Translations under genes and position numbers: made by a program | DNA from: JACDAE01 sp963744875 | GTDB taxonomy: Bacteria > Chloroflexota > Ktedonobacteria > Ktedonobacterales > Ktedonobacteraceae | Assembly (NCBI GenBank): GCA_963744875.1 | Contig: CAVUVQ010000002.1 | Coordinates: 62,001 to 126,000, forward strand | Direction: 5' to 3' | DNA length: 64,000 nucleotides | The notes under the pieces: model-generated | The model's input: the letters and a program-made list of their open reading frames with translations, nothing else | Database searches by the model: none | Told to the model about the DNA's origin: nothing | Part shown: positions 24,682 through 34,217 of the stretch, in pieces | Position numbering within the stretch: the first letter of the stretch is position 1 | How the letters are laid out: the number at the start of each line of letters is the position of its first letter

Positions 24682-27600
24682 ATGAAAAGACGCATCAATC
24701 GACGCCAATTTCTGGAACTTTCTACTAGCGCAGCGGTCGCTGCCACCGTTGGAAGCACTGGTGCTTTCACTTACGCAACTTTCTCAAAGTCTCTGGCTGC
24801 TACTACTCTGGCTGGGTACTGGAAATTCGACGAGGGTAGCGGTACGACAGCCAGCGATTCTTCAGGCAGTGGCTACGCAGGAACACTCCAGAGTGGGGCT
24901 ACATGGTCCGATGGTCAGGTAGGTTCTCATGCACTTCGTGTCACTGGAGCCAACAATAGTTATGTCGATATTTCGCAAGCGGTGGTCAATACGGCTGCCA
25001 GCTTCTCCGTCGCCGCCTGGGTCAAGGTAACAGCGGTCACTGGAGCTTATCAGACCTTTGTTAGCCTTGATGGTAGCCAGGTTAGCGCCTTCTTTTTACA
25101 GTTACGAGGTGATACAGGTCTGTTCGCTTTTACCAGGCTCTCCAGCGATTCCACCTCGGCGTCTGCCAGTGTTGCCGCAGCATCTGTTCCTCCATTAGTG
25201 GATGTCTGGTATCACCTGGCTGGCGTGTATGATAGTAGTGCACAGACTATTTCTCTTTACGTCAATGGGAGTTTGCAGCAGACCACGCCCTATACGACTG
25301 GCTGGCAAGGAAATGGGCATACAGGCATTGGACGTGGACGATACGGTGGCAATCCAGTCGATTTTGTGAATGGGCAGATTGATGATGTTCGTTTCTACAA
25401 TGTCGCCCTGTCCTCCAAGGATGTTGTCGACCTGGCCGCAGTTGCTTACTGGACGTTTGATGAGGGCACGGGCCTGACCGCCGCCGACTCCACGGGCAAC
25501 AGCTATAACGCTACCTTGCAAAGCGCTGCATCCTGGGTAAGCGGCAAAGTTGGCACCTACGCCCTTAAACTCACTGGTACCAGCAATAGTTACGCCGATA
25601 TCCCACATACGGCAATCAATACAGCGACCAGCTTCTCCGTCGCCGCGTGGGTCCAGGTCAACACCCTGACAGGATCTCAGACATTCGTCAGTCTGGATGG
25701 GATTCATGTCAGTGCATTCAATTTAAAGCTGCGTGATGGTAACGGTAAATTCGCTTTTACAAGAACAGGGAGCGATTCAACAGCATCACCAACTATCCTC
25801 GCCTCTGCCTCCAATGTGGCAACCACAGGGACCTGGTATCATCTGGTTGGTGTTTATGACGCCGATGCGCAGACTATTTCGCTTTACGTCAATGGTCAAT
25901 TGCAGCAGACCACAGCCTATGCCAACGACTGGCAAGGGACCGGGCATACCGCAATTGGACGTGCCAAACGTGGCATGAACACTTTTGTGGAATTTACAAA
26001 TGGGCTGATCGATGATGTGCATCTTTACAATGTCGCTCTGGATTATACGGCGGTCAACACTCTGTTTGGTTCAGCCCCCACCTCCTCTTCTTCCTTGACA
26101 GTGCAGGTGAATGAGGCAGGTCCCAGCATCAGCCCCTTGCTCTATGGCCTGATGTTTGAGGATATCAGTCATTCCGGCGATGGCGGTCTCTATGCCGAAC
26201 TGATCCGTAACCGCATCTTGATGGACAATGCCAGTGCTCCCGATTACTGGTCGCTGGTTACCAGTAGCGGGGCCGCTGGTATGATTGCTCTGGACACGAC
26301 CAATCCCGCCAATACCGTGGCCCTGACAACCAGTCTGAAATTGCAGATCACGACGGTGGCTTCCGGGCAACGCGTCGGCGTGGCTAATGCTGGTTACTGG
26401 GGCATCCCGGTTCGTCCCAATACAACCTATCAGGCCTCTTTCTATGCAATAGCCAGTGCAGACTTCAGCGGCCCGCTCACCGTCACTATTGAGAGTAATG
26501 ATGGAAGTACCGTCTACGCCCATGCAAAAGTCAGTGCTATCTCTACTACCTGGGATCAATATTCAGTCACGCTTACCACGGGTAACGTGACCGCATCGTC
26601 TACTAATCGCTTTGTGATCAGTGCGTCACATACTGGGACGGTCTGGTTTACCCTGGTTTCGCTCTTTCCCCCCACCTGGGCCAACCACACCAATGGATTG
26701 CGACCTGATCTGATGCAGCTTTTGCGCAACACGCATGCGAAGTTCCTGCGTTTCCCCGGTGGAAACTATCTCGAAGGCAATACCCTTGCCGACTACTTCC
26801 CCTGGAAAAAGACGATCGGCGATCTTTCACAACGCCCAGGTCACAACGATCCCTGGGGCTATCGCTCCACTGATGGATTGGGCCTGTTGGAATACCTGAT
26901 CTGGTGTGAAGATCTGAACCTCTCCCCTTTACTCGCGGTCTATGCTGGATACGCGCTCAATGGGACGCACGTTCCAGTTGGCACAGCGGCATTCGACCAG
27001 ATCATTCAGGATGCGGTGGATGAAATCGAGTATGCGATGGGCAGTACCAGCACCACCTGGGGTGCAATGCGAGCGGCAGATGGGCATCCTGCTCCTTTCC
27101 CCATCGAGTACGTCGAGATCGGCAATGAAGATTTCTTCGATGGTTCCGGCAGTTACAATGCTCGTTTTGCAGCCATCTACGATGCCATCAAAGCTGCCTA
27201 TCCGGGCATCAAATTGATCGCCACCGCGACGGTCACCAGTCGAACACCGGATCTTTATGATCAGCACTTCTATCCCTCACCCGCTGGCATGGTCAACGAT
27301 GCGGCGCTCTACAACACCTATAGTCGGGGTGCTCCCAAGATTTTCGTTGGTGAGTATGCCTCGCAGGAAGGCAAACCAACGCCTGATCTCAATTCTGCTC
27401 TGGGTGATGCCGCCTTCTTGACCGGATTGGAACGTAACTCGGATGTGGTTATCCTGTCCTCGTATGCGCCTCTGTTCGCTAACGTCAACGACCTCAGTTG
27501 GAATACCAATCTGATTGGCTATGATGCCATCAATAGCTACGGTTCGCCTTCCTATTATTTGATGGGAATGTTCAGCAAATATCACGGGGATACGGTGGCA

Positions 27601-27912
27601 CCGACGCATCTCTCCGGGACGAGCGGACTGTACTTCGTATCAAGCAAAGACGACAGCAATGGATCTGTCTACATCAAAGTTGTCAATCCAGGCAGTTCCG
27701 CCAAAAGTGTGCAGGTCGTGTTGAATACCGGAAGTACAGTGGCCTCAACAGGAACCGCTATCGTGTTGTCATCTGCCAATCCCGCGGATACCAATACCCT
27801 GAGCAATCCTACCGCTATTGTTCCAGTTACCCACGCGTTGAGCGGCCTGAGCAACTCGTTCAACTATAACTTTGCTCCTTATTCTATTACTATTCTTCAA
27901 CTAAGCGTCTGA
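24682..27912 (+). CDS. GH51 alpha-L-arabinofuranosidase with two LamG domains
   Basis: A secreted protein of 1076 residues. The start at 24682 (MKRRINRRQFLELSTSAAVA) follows AAAGGGG and opens a Tat signal. Two LamG / concanavalin-like domains follow (about 40-245 and 250-460), each with a GYWKFDEGSG or AYWTFDEGTG opening and an IGRG or IGRAK near the end. The GH51 catalytic domain starts near 475 (EAGPSISPLLYGLMFEDISH). The acid/base is Glu816 in EIGNEDF, and the nucleophile is Glu891 in VGEYAS. It would release L-arabinose from arabinan or arabinoxylan, the LamG pair holding the polymer. A consensus promoter lies upstream and a dispersed hairpin just after the stop. Confidence 0.92.
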   Translation: MKRRINRRQFLELSTSAAVAATVGSTGAFTYATFSKSLAATTLAGYWKFDEGSGTTASDSSGSGYAGTLQSGATWSDGQVGSHALRVTGANNSYVDISQAVVNTAASFSVAAWVKVTAVTGAYQTFVSLDGSQVSAFFLQLRGDTGLFAFTRLSSDSTSASASVAAASVPPLVDVWYHLAGVYDSSAQTISLYVNGSLQQTTPYTTGWQGNGHTGIGRGRYGGNPVDFVNGQIDDVRFYNVALSSKDVVDLAAVAYWTFDEGTGLTAADSTGNSYNATLQSAASWVSGKVGTYALKLTGTSNSYADIPHTAINTATSFSVAAWVQVNTLTGSQTFVSLDGIHVSAFNLKLRDGNGKFAFTRTGSDSTASPTILASASNVATTGTWYHLVGVYDADAQTISLYVNGQLQQTTAYANDWQGTGHTAIGRAKRGMNTFVEFTNGLIDDVHLYNVALDYTAVNTLFGSAPTSSSSLTVQVNEAGPSISPLLYGLMFEDISHSGDGGLYAELIRNRILMDNASAPDYWSLVTSSGAAGMIALDTTNPANTVALTTSLKLQITTVASGQRVGVANAGYWGIPVRPNTTYQASFYAIASADFSGPLTVTIESNDGSTVYAHAKVSAISTTWDQYSVTLTTGNVTASSTNRFVISASHTGTVWFTLVSLFPPTWANHTNGLRPDLMQLLRNTHAKFLRFPGGNYLEGNTLADYFPWKKTIGDLSQRPGHNDPWGYRSTDGLGLLEYLIWCEDLNLSPLLAVYAGYALNGTHVPVGTAAFDQIIQDAVDEIEYAMGSTSTTWGAMRAADGHPAPFPIEYVEIGNEDFFDGSGSYNARFAAIYDAIKAAYPGIKLIATATVTSRTPDLYDQHFYPSPAGMVNDAALYNTYSRGAPKIFVGEYASQEGKPTPDLNSALGDAAFLTGLERNSDVVILSSYAPLFANVNDLSWNTNLIGYDAINSYGSPSYYLMGMFSKYHGDTVAPTHLSGTSGLYFVSSKDDSNGSVYIKVVNPGSSAKSVQVVLNTGSTVASTGTAIVLSSANPADTNTLSNPTAIVPVTHALSGLSNSFNYNFAPYSITILQLSV

Positions 27913-27921
27913 TGCCATCAA

Positions 27922-27989
27922 AGTAGGGAGACTAATTTATTATTTTGTGGAGAGACGATCTTACGGAATAATAAATGGCTTCCCTACTC
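27922..27989. repeat. Dispersed hairpin after GH51
   Basis: AGTAGGGAGACTAATTTATT and the inverse of AATAAATGGCTTCCCTACT make near-matching arms (27922-27944, 27968-27989). It is 10 bases beyond the GH51 stop and may also terminate transcription. Confidence 0.65.
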
Positions 27990-28192
27990 TAGTATCATTT
28001 CGAGTACATATTTCATTTATTGAAGCCAATGATGGCTTAACTGCTCTACCAATCTTCATTATGCCCACTTTCGCTAGAGGCCCGATTTATCGCACCCACG
28101 TCGCCTATTGCTACCTAAGCGCCAGCTCCTCATCCTTCTTGTTCAGCTTATTAGAATGGGAAAGCCCTGTGTCAGTTCGTGCTTTCAACCCA

Positions 28193-28576
28193 TTAGTCGT
28201 AGCTTCCCAGCAGCATGGTGAACTCGACCAGATTATTGAATGGATCACGGCAGAAGAAGCGCGGACGATTAATAATTGGCGTCGCTTCAGTAACGATATA
28301 ACCAGCTTCCGTCAGGCGAGCGCGATACTGGTCCAGATCAGGCACTTCAAGGCAAAAGTGATACTGCGCCAACGGATCTGCCAAAATCGGGTCAGGGATA
28401 AAGTGCAATTCCATCTCATTGTCCCCGACGTTGAACCAGATCACGTTGAGGTGGGCAAGCGCCTTTGGCGTAGGCTTCTCTTCCAGACCCAGTACTCCCC
28501 CATAGAATGCACGTATAGCGTCCTGAGCATCCGTAGGAACGGCGCAAGAAACATGTTGCAAGCGAGTTTTTTTCAT
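28193..28576 (-). CDS. VOC (glyoxalase-like) protein
   Basis: A 127-residue vicinal-oxygen-chelate fold protein from the ATG at 28576 (MKKTRLQHVSCAVPT). Two beta-alpha-beta-beta-beta units are visible: RLQHVSCAV, with FYGGVLGLEE and NEMELHFIPD, then YHFCLEVPDLDQYRARLTEA, and RFFCRDPFNNLVEFT. The metal positions would be the His of LQHVSC, the Glu of MELHF, the His of QYHFCLE and the Glu of NLVEFT. The last element, DPxxNLVEF, is the typical ring-opening dioxygenase or glyoxalase ending. Function is unknown. An open frame on the opposite strand over this gene is not supported. Confidence 0.8.
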   Translation of the reverse strand: MKKTRLQHVSCAVPTDAQDAIRAFYGGVLGLEEKPTPKALAHLNVIWFNVGDNEMELHFIPDPILADPLAQYHFCLEVPDLDQYRARLTEAGYIVTEATPIINRPRFFCRDPFNNLVEFTMLLGSYD

Positions 28577-28958
28577 CGTATTTTGGCCTTTCTCAAAAAC
28601 TGTGCTACTATAGGTATACCACAAGCGAGGAGGAAGTTTCTGAAAATATTGGCGCAAGTGTATCCCAAAGCTATGCTTTACGTCAATACAGAGAGAACAA
28701 AGGGTCTCCATTCTTTCGGGGAAATGTTGGAAATCAGGGGAGGGGCGTCACCTGATTTCCCCTGATGAACGTTGAGCCTGTGGCGGAACTGGAGTTACTT
28801 TGAGGCGCATAACAAGCTATCTGAAATGGTTGGCTGATTATGGATATACCCTCCTTCTCGTTGGGAGAATCCACCTCCGTGTAGGGGTGCGTTTCTTCCG
28901 CTGGCGTATCTTACTCAGGTTGCGATGCATTCAAAATGTGGAAAGTACACAAACATAT
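28577..28958. other. Intergenic region with fragments of repeats
   Basis: A gap of 382 bases between divergent genes. It contains a perfect inverted repeat GGAAATCAGG / CCTGATTTCC (28729-28738, 28751-28760) with AGGGGCGTCACC between the arms, and a lone GTGTAGGGGTGCG at about 28878. No gene is seen; an open frame that extends the downstream phosphatase to 28800 covers repeat-like sequence and is not used. Confidence 0.5.
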
Positions 28959-29645
28959 ATGAAACAAACGTTACTTATTATTCGACATGGGCAGACAACA
29001 TGGAACGTTGAACATCGTCTTCCCGGACAATTGCCGGGTGTTCTCCTGAATGATAACGGGCGGCAACAGGCCGCTCGCCTCGCTGATGCTTTGTCCGTGC
29101 TTCCCATCAGTGCGATCATCAGTAGTCCGCTGGAACGTGCACGCGAGACAGCCGATTTTATTGCAAAAGGACGCGATCTGAGCATACAACTTGAACCGGA
29201 TCTGATGGATACCGACATTGGGCCGTGGGCCGGACAGGTGATAGAAGAACTGACGAAAAACGATCCCGCCTGGAAAGAATATGTCAAAGACCCAACGGTC
29301 GCTCCTGAGGGGATCGAGACATTTCCCCAGGTTCAACAACGCTCCATCGCTGCCATTGAGCGCTGGCGTAAGCAGGAGCATATCGGAGCCTATCCCGCCT
29401 TCGTAGCCCATGCAGATGTCGTGAAACTGCTGCTCGCTTATTATACTGGTCTGGAAGCAAAGCGTGCGGGATCATTGTTTATTGACAATGCCTCCGTCAG
29501 CATCATTGAGATTGGCGAAGAGGAGCATCAGTTTCATGTCCTCTCAATTGGTTGGAGTCCAAGACCCGGCTGGCTCAAACCACCCGTACCTGTACCCGCA
29601 CAGAACCCTGAAGCCGTCCAGGAAGTTGGGGAACAAAAAACGTAA
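28959..29645 (+). CDS. Histidine phosphatase (phosphoglycerate mutase-like)
   Basis: A 228-residue protein from ATG 28959. The phosphohistidine motif LLIIRHGQTTWN is at residues 5-16 (His10). Other active-site pieces are ISSPLERARETA (Arg), the acidic DTDIGPWAG region and the second histidine in VAHADVVKLLLAYY. Members remove phosphate from sugar phosphates, nucleotides or cofactor intermediates; this one cannot be narrowed. The C-terminal Pro-rich tail (WLKPPVPVPAQNPE) is unusual. The ribosome site is weak, and upstream in-frame codons belong to repeat-like DNA. Confidence 0.85.
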   Translation: MKQTLLIIRHGQTTWNVEHRLPGQLPGVLLNDNGRQQAARLADALSVLPISAIISSPLERARETADFIAKGRDLSIQLEPDLMDTDIGPWAGQVIEELTKNDPAWKEYVKDPTVAPEGIETFPQVQQRSIAAIERWRKQEHIGAYPAFVAHADVVKLLLAYYTGLEAKRAGSLFIDNASVSIIEIGEEEHQFHVLSIGWSPRPGWLKPPVPVPAQNPEAVQEVGEQKT

Positions 29646-29737
29646 TGGAATGGTATAAAACCTTTTGCTGATGTTGAGGGCGTTGACGATGCCCATATGT
29701 TGTCCGTGTATTGATTCACCTGGAAGGGGAAGTTCGC

Positions 29738-30580
29738 ATGTTTGATCCACGTGATCCCTATGAACGCCTGTATTGGCACTATGATTCGCGCCGACAACTC
29801 TCAATAGCGGAAATTATCGCGCTTGGTAGCGTGGATGCAGAGACTGCCGGGCTTGTCTGGTTGCTCCTTGAACAGGGAGCATCCCTCACCGTTGCCGGAC
29901 CAACTGATCCTCAACCCGGTGTAGGGAAAACAACAACTCTGAACGCACTCCTCCAGTTTTTACCTGAAGGCACCGCTCTGGCATATATGTCAGGAATGTA
30001 CGAGAACTTTGCGTTTACACGCCGCTCGGATGTCAATCCCGCAACAACTTACGCGCTTTGCAATGAAGTGAGCGATCACTTACCCATCTACATGTGGGGA
30101 CGTATTGCCCGCCGCTTCCTTACCTTGCCAGCTCAGGGCTATCACGTCGCCACCAGCGTGCATGCCGACACTATTCAAGATGTCATGCGTATGTATCAAC
30201 GCGATCTACGCTTGCCTGTGGATGATATCCGTCGCCTGGGTTTGATTATCAATATCGGACTGGTTGGACGTTTATATCCACCGCGCCGTCGCTGGTTCAG
30301 CACACATTTTGTGCAACCTGTAGCTGATCCTCAACGTCCGGATGCGGTAACGCCGGTTCCTCTCTCGCTCTGGAATGACTTCGATGACACCTTTGAGCAT
30401 GCCGATGCGTCTATTATGAACGAGCTTGCTGGTTGGATTGGCCTCACTCCAGACGCTTTCAATCAGGCACTCAAACTACGTATCGACTGTTTGTCAGAAA
30501 TCTCACAGGGCTCAGGGATGGATACAGATGAGATGTACGATGCTATCAACGACCTGCGCCATCGGAAACAACAGCCGTAG
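29738..30580 (+). CDS. VirB11/PilT-like ATPase, orphan
   Basis: A 280-residue ATPase starting at ATG 29738, with GGAAGGGGA upstream. The Walker A is GPTDPQPGVGKTTTL (Lys64). A later segment, GYHVATSVHADTIQDVMRMY, is like the His-box of type II/IV secretion and pilus-retraction ATPases, where GHxxxxTxHA is conserved. There is no N-terminal CpaF-type domain and no pilin, platform or secretion genes are nearby. The Asp-box is poorly defined. It may be a diverged stand-alone member; function unknown. Confidence 0.65.
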   Translation: MFDPRDPYERLYWHYDSRRQLSIAEIIALGSVDAETAGLVWLLLEQGASLTVAGPTDPQPGVGKTTTLNALLQFLPEGTALAYMSGMYENFAFTRRSDVNPATTYALCNEVSDHLPIYMWGRIARRFLTLPAQGYHVATSVHADTIQDVMRMYQRDLRLPVDDIRRLGLIINIGLVGRLYPPRRRWFSTHFVQPVADPQRPDAVTPVPLSLWNDFDDTFEHADASIMNELAGWIGLTPDAFNQALKLRIDCLSEISQGSGMDTDEMYDAINDLRHRKQQP

Positions 30581-30645
30581 TATGAAATAGAAGAGTCACC
30601 TTCATTGTTTTACTTTATAGATAAGAGCTGAAAGGAGGTTTCAAC

Positions 30646-30711
30646 ATGTTTAACCGTACGCAATACGCTGGCGAAGGCCGCTGGCCGCGCATCTGCAATG
30701 AAGCTCTCTAA
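30646..30711 (+). CDS. 21-residue small ORF with strong ribosome site
   Basis: The frame MFNRTQYAGEGRWPRICNEA then L is preceded by AAAGGAGG at an ideal distance. The stop TAA at 30709-30711 meets the start of an inverted repeat. Peptide and position do not match a known leader family I can name. It could be a leader for the glycosyltransferase downstream, a small bioactive peptide, or the 5' remnant of an interrupted gene. Confidence 0.4.
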   Translation: MFNRTQYAGEGRWPRICNEAL

Positions 30712-30846
30712 GAGAGTGTCTCTACCATAATATCCCATAATTCAATATATGCAAATGCTGTAGGGGCCCGATTGATCGCGCCCATGCGAACCAGAGGCCC
30801 ACTATTTCACGGGCCTGTCGCACATACATTTGCTAAGACACTCTCT
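30711..30846. repeat. 136-base element with perfect 11-base terminal repeats
   Basis: AGAGAGTGTCT (30711-30721) and AGACACTCTCT (30836-30846) are perfect inverse complements. Inside them, GCAAATG and CATTTGC, then GTAGGGGCCCG and CGGGCC, are nested. It looks like a small non-autonomous element carrying a copy of the dispersed GTAGGGG palindrome. It is just upstream of the glycosyltransferase ribosome site. Confidence 0.55.
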
Positions 30847-30876
30847 AACCATCAGAAAAACAGGAGCTTATCTGAC

Positions 30877-32100
30877 ATGTCATACTCTGTTGCCATGCTC
30901 AGCGTCCATACATCGCCTCTGGATAGTCCAGGACGTACCAAAGACGCGGGCGGCATGAACGTTTATATGCGCGAACTGGCGAAAGCGCTATCTCACTTTC
31001 ACATCACTATCGACATTTTTACACGTTGGACCAACGAAAATACGCCGCAAATTGTTCAATTGACCCGTAACGTGCGCGTCATTCACATCAAAGCGGGACC
31101 CATTGCCCCCATTCATAAAGATGACCTCTACCAATATCTTCCTCTGTTTACGCGCCATATAGAGGAATTCAGGCAAAATGCATCTCTTCAGTATGACCTT
31201 GTCCACAGTCACTACTGGCTTTCGGGCATCGCTGGTATGCGCTTAGCTGATCAGTGGGATATTCCTCATGTGACGATGTTTCACACGCTTGGACGCTTAA
31301 AACAACTCGCCAACCCGGATGCTCCGGAACCTGCTCTACGCCTGGAAATGGAACATCGCCTCATCCAGCAGGCGGATTGTATTATCGCTGCAACAGGGGA
31401 TGAGCGTATGCAAATGATTCGCTATTGTGGGGCCACCCCTAACCAGATAGAAATCATCCCTTGTGGCGTCGATCTCAAGCTCTTTATGCCGCAGGATCGT
31501 CAGCAGGCACGTCGACAACTGGGCTTAGAGTCAGAACAACCACTGCTGCTGTTTGCCGGACGCCTTGATCCGTTCAAGGGACCAGATCTTTTGTTGCGTG
31601 CTGCCGCTCTTATGCAAAACACCGCTCAGATCGTCATTGTCGGTGGCAAATTGGATGGTGATAAAGATCTTCAACAATTGCAAACACTAGCTTCCGAGTT
31701 GAATATTAGCCAGCGCGTCCATTTTTTAGGAGCTCGCCCTCAACAAGAGCTGCCTCTACTTTATAATGCTGCTGATGTAACGGTCGTGCCGTCCTATCAT
31801 GAGAGCTTTGGCCTGGTCGCCGTTGAGTCGCTTGCCTGTGGAACGCCCGTGGTAGCGACGCGAGCTGGCGGACTTACCAGCGTAGTGCGTAATGGCGAGA
31901 CTGGTTTCCTGGTACCGCGCTGCCCTGGTTTCTTTGCTGAACGCCTGGATACGCTTCTGGATGATACGCACCTGTATGCAGAGATGTCCGCTGCCGCTCG
32001 GCCCTCTATACTCCAATTCAGTTGGGCAAGCATTGCCAACCAGGTCCATAGCGTCTACGAAGAGCTCGTGAACAAAGCGCAGTGCCTGGTTGCTCAGTAG
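30877..32100 (+). CDS. Glycosyltransferase family 4, MshA-like
   Basis: A 407-residue GT-B enzyme from the ATG at 30877 (AGGAG upstream). The N-terminus VAMLSVHTSPLDSPGRTKDA then GGMNVYMRELAKAL strongly resembles MshA and its relatives, including the GGMNVY donor-loop motif. The C-terminal GT4 domain has LLLFAGRLDPFKGPDLLLRA, followed by VPSYHESFGLVAVESLACGT and PVVATRAGG (the EX7E motif). MshA transfers GlcNAc to inositol phosphate in mycothiol synthesis, but related enzymes make sucrose phosphate or glycolipids. No mshB-D genes are in the window, so the acceptor is uncertain. Confidence 0.85.
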   Translation: MSYSVAMLSVHTSPLDSPGRTKDAGGMNVYMRELAKALSHFHITIDIFTRWTNENTPQIVQLTRNVRVIHIKAGPIAPIHKDDLYQYLPLFTRHIEEFRQNASLQYDLVHSHYWLSGIAGMRLADQWDIPHVTMFHTLGRLKQLANPDAPEPALRLEMEHRLIQQADCIIAATGDERMQMIRYCGATPNQIEIIPCGVDLKLFMPQDRQQARRQLGLESEQPLLLFAGRLDPFKGPDLLLRAAALMQNTAQIVIVGGKLDGDKDLQQLQTLASELNISQRVHFLGARPQQELPLLYNAADVTVVPSYHESFGLVAVESLACGTPVVATRAGGLTSVVRNGETGFLVPRCPGFFAERLDTLLDDTHLYAEMSAAARPSILQFSWASIANQVHSVYEELVNKAQCLVAQ

Positions 32101-32143
32101 TGCTTCGGCCAGCGGGGAGATCTCATGATAGTCCCTACATTAA

Positions 32144-32722
32144 TTACTCTTCCCATCCCAGCCATGTTGTTTTCTCAATAACGGGCGTGGGATGGCGTTC
32201 ATCTATAGATATAGCCGCGTAGCCAATATAGAGGAATGCCACAATTGTATCTTCCTCCGCAAGGCCCAACCATCGTTTCACATGCGGATCATACGCGGCA
32301 TCGCCCGTACGCCATTGTGCTGCCAGCCCCATCTCTTCAATTGTCAACAGCATATTTTCCGTAGCCGCCGCCGCTGCCTCGATATTCTCGATATCCAGCA
32401 CATTGGGTTGCCTTGCATGCAATGCCGCGACCACGATAAGCACAGGTGCACGCAACGGTTTGTTGCGCTCCTTCGCAAGCATAGCCTGAGCTTGATTGCT
32501 TGCCGTATTTTCCAATCGTGCCAGCAAAGAAGAACTCAATATTTCGCCCAGTTCTTGTCGGGCGCGACCTGCCAGCACAAAGAAGCGCCATGGCTCAACT
32601 TTACGATGATTGGGCGCGTGCGTTGCAGCATGCAGGATATGCTCTATCTGCTCACGGGTAGGACTCTGATCGGTTACCTTCCCAATACTCCTGCGCCGCT
32701 CTATAATTTCGAATACGCTCAT
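32144..32722 (-). CDS. Nitroreductase family protein (first)
   Basis: A 192-residue FMN-dependent nitroreductase. FMN-binding elements are RRRSIGKVTDQ at the N-terminus, ATHAPNHRKVEPWRFFVLAG and, near the end, LYIGYAAISIDERHPT. The pattern corresponds to the YdjA-like, shorter nitroreductase type (the NH-R-EPWRF motif). It would use NAD(P)H to reduce nitro or quinone compounds. It stands alone between a convergent glycosyltransferase and a divergent esterase gene. Confidence 0.85.
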   Translation of the reverse strand: MSVFEIIERRRSIGKVTDQSPTREQIEHILHAATHAPNHRKVEPWRFFVLAGRARQELGEILSSSLLARLENTASNQAQAMLAKERNKPLRAPVLIVVAALHARQPNVLDIENIEAAAAATENMLLTIEEMGLAAQWRTGDAAYDPHVKRWLGLAEEDTIVAFLYIGYAAISIDERHPTPVIEKTTWLGWEE

Positions 32723-32898
32723 ATTTTTTCTCGACTCGTTTCTTTTTTACAATGAAATCGACTGCATTTGCTTGTATGATCATAGCAGATTGGCGCGGGA
32801 AGCGGTAGTAATCTATTGAGCGTCATTTGAACCAACACATAGGACAACCTGGATGTAAACAACACAAACACTACAATTATTCACTCTTCCATCAAAAA

Positions 32899-32927
32899 TT
32901 GACGCTTTGTTCTGCTAATTGTATACT
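32899..32927 (+). promoter_or_regulatory. Promoter of SGNH-CBM2 gene
   Basis: TTGACG (32899-32904), a 17-base spacer and TATACT (32922-32927), about 75 bases upstream of the start codon. Confidence 0.7.
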
Positions 32928-33001
32928 TTCCCTATTGGTCAGACGCGTAAATTCGTTGACCGCGTTCGTTGCTTCTGAGTGGATTGAAAAGGAGTTCATC
33001 C

Positions 33002-34213
33002 ATGCAAATATCATCCTTGCGCGTCGGTGCGCGTTGTCTCATTGCCTGTACATTGCTTGTATTGTCTGGCGCTATTATGCTCCATCAGACAGCATCCCCA
33101 CAAAAGGTTCAGGCCGCAACCCCTGCTGTTAAGATCATGCCTCTGGGAGATTCGATCACTGGTTCCCCTGGTTGCTGGCGTGCTCTGCTCTGGAATAACC
33201 TCCAAAATACAGGGTATACCAATATTAACTTTGTCGGTACCCAGCCACCACAGGGATGCGGAATACCTTATGATGGCGACAATGAAGGCCATGGCGGCGC
33301 TCTCGCTACCAATATTGTAAGCCTGAATGAACTGCCCGGCTGGCTCTCCGCCACTAATCCAGATATCGTCTTGATGCATCTGGGAACAAATGATGTCTGG
33401 AGCAATATCGCAACAAATACCATTCTTGCAGCATATAGTACGCTAGTAGATCAGATGCGAGCGAATAACCCACATATGAAGATCCTGGTGGCGCAGATCA
33501 TTCCGATGAATCCCAGCGGATGCACGTATTGTGCACAGGGGGTGATCGCTCTCGATGCAGCCATTCCAGCATGGGCCAGTTCCAAAAGCACTGCCCAATC
33601 TCCCGTCATTGCAGTGGACCAATGGACGGGCTTTAATGATAGTACAGATACAGTAGATGGGGTCCATCCAAATGATTCCGGCAATCAGAAGATCGCCGCC
33701 AGATGGTATCCTCCTCTAACCGCCCAACTCAATACGCTACTGACCCCTGTCCCGGCAACTGCAACACCAACGGGGACAACACCGACTCCGAGTCCGACGC
33801 CAATCATGACGCCGACCCCTGGGAAGACACCAACTCCCAGCCCGACGCCAGCCATGACGCCTTCACCAACCTCGACTCCTGGCACTGGTAATGCTTGTAA
33901 GGTCACCTATACAATACAAAATCAGTGGCCGGGTGGGTTCACGGCCAACGTGACGCTCACAAATACAGGTTCAACTTCGCTCAATGCTTGGACGCTCGCA
34001 TTTACCTTCCCCACGACATCTCAGCAAGTTGGGCAAGGATGGAGCGCCACCTGGGCACAATCAGGTCAACGCGTGACCGCAACAGGCCTGGCATGGAATA
34101 GTTCGCTGGCACCCGGTGCTTCAACGGCAATTGGCTTCAATGGTACATTTGGGAGCAGTAACCCCTCTCCAACTGGCTTTACTGTGAATAGTACGACCTG
34201 TACCAATGGATAG
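33002..34213 (+). CDS. Secreted SGNH esterase with CBM2 domain
   Basis: A 403-residue secreted protein from the ATG at 33002 (AAGGAG upstream). The signal peptide is CLIACTLLVLSGAIMLHQ. The SGNH/GDSL hydrolase domain begins KIMPLGDSITGS (Ser nucleophile), continues with LMHLGTNDVW (Asn oxyanion) and ends with DGVHPNDSGNQKIA (catalytic Asp and His). A Thr/Pro-rich linker (about 258-302) is followed by a family-2 cellulose-binding domain: KVTYTIQNQWPGGFTANVTL, then WSATWAQSGQRVTATGLAWN, and FNGTFGSS. It would remove acetyl or feruloyl groups from xylan while held on cellulose. The frame is complete. Confidence 0.93.
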   Translation: MQISSLRVGARCLIACTLLVLSGAIMLHQTASPQKVQAATPAVKIMPLGDSITGSPGCWRALLWNNLQNTGYTNINFVGTQPPQGCGIPYDGDNEGHGGALATNIVSLNELPGWLSATNPDIVLMHLGTNDVWSNIATNTILAAYSTLVDQMRANNPHMKILVAQIIPMNPSGCTYCAQGVIALDAAIPAWASSKSTAQSPVIAVDQWTGFNDSTDTVDGVHPNDSGNQKIAARWYPPLTAQLNTLLTPVPATATPTGTTPTPSPTPIMTPTPGKTPTPSPTPAMTPSPTSTPGTGNACKVTYTIQNQWPGGFTANVTLTNTGSTSLNAWTLAFTFPTTSQQVGQGWSATWAQSGQRVTATGLAWNSSLAPGASTAIGFNGTFGSSNPSPTGFTVNSTTCTNG

Positions 34214-34217
34214 GTAT

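Noticed and set aside
27947..28765. A 272-codon open frame on the plus strand
   Set aside because: It runs opposite the VOC gene and through repeat remnants; the VOC frame has clear motifs.
28800..28958. Longer start for the histidine phosphatase
   Set aside because: The added 53 codons lie in repeat-like DNA; the ATG at 28959 starts right before the RHG motif.
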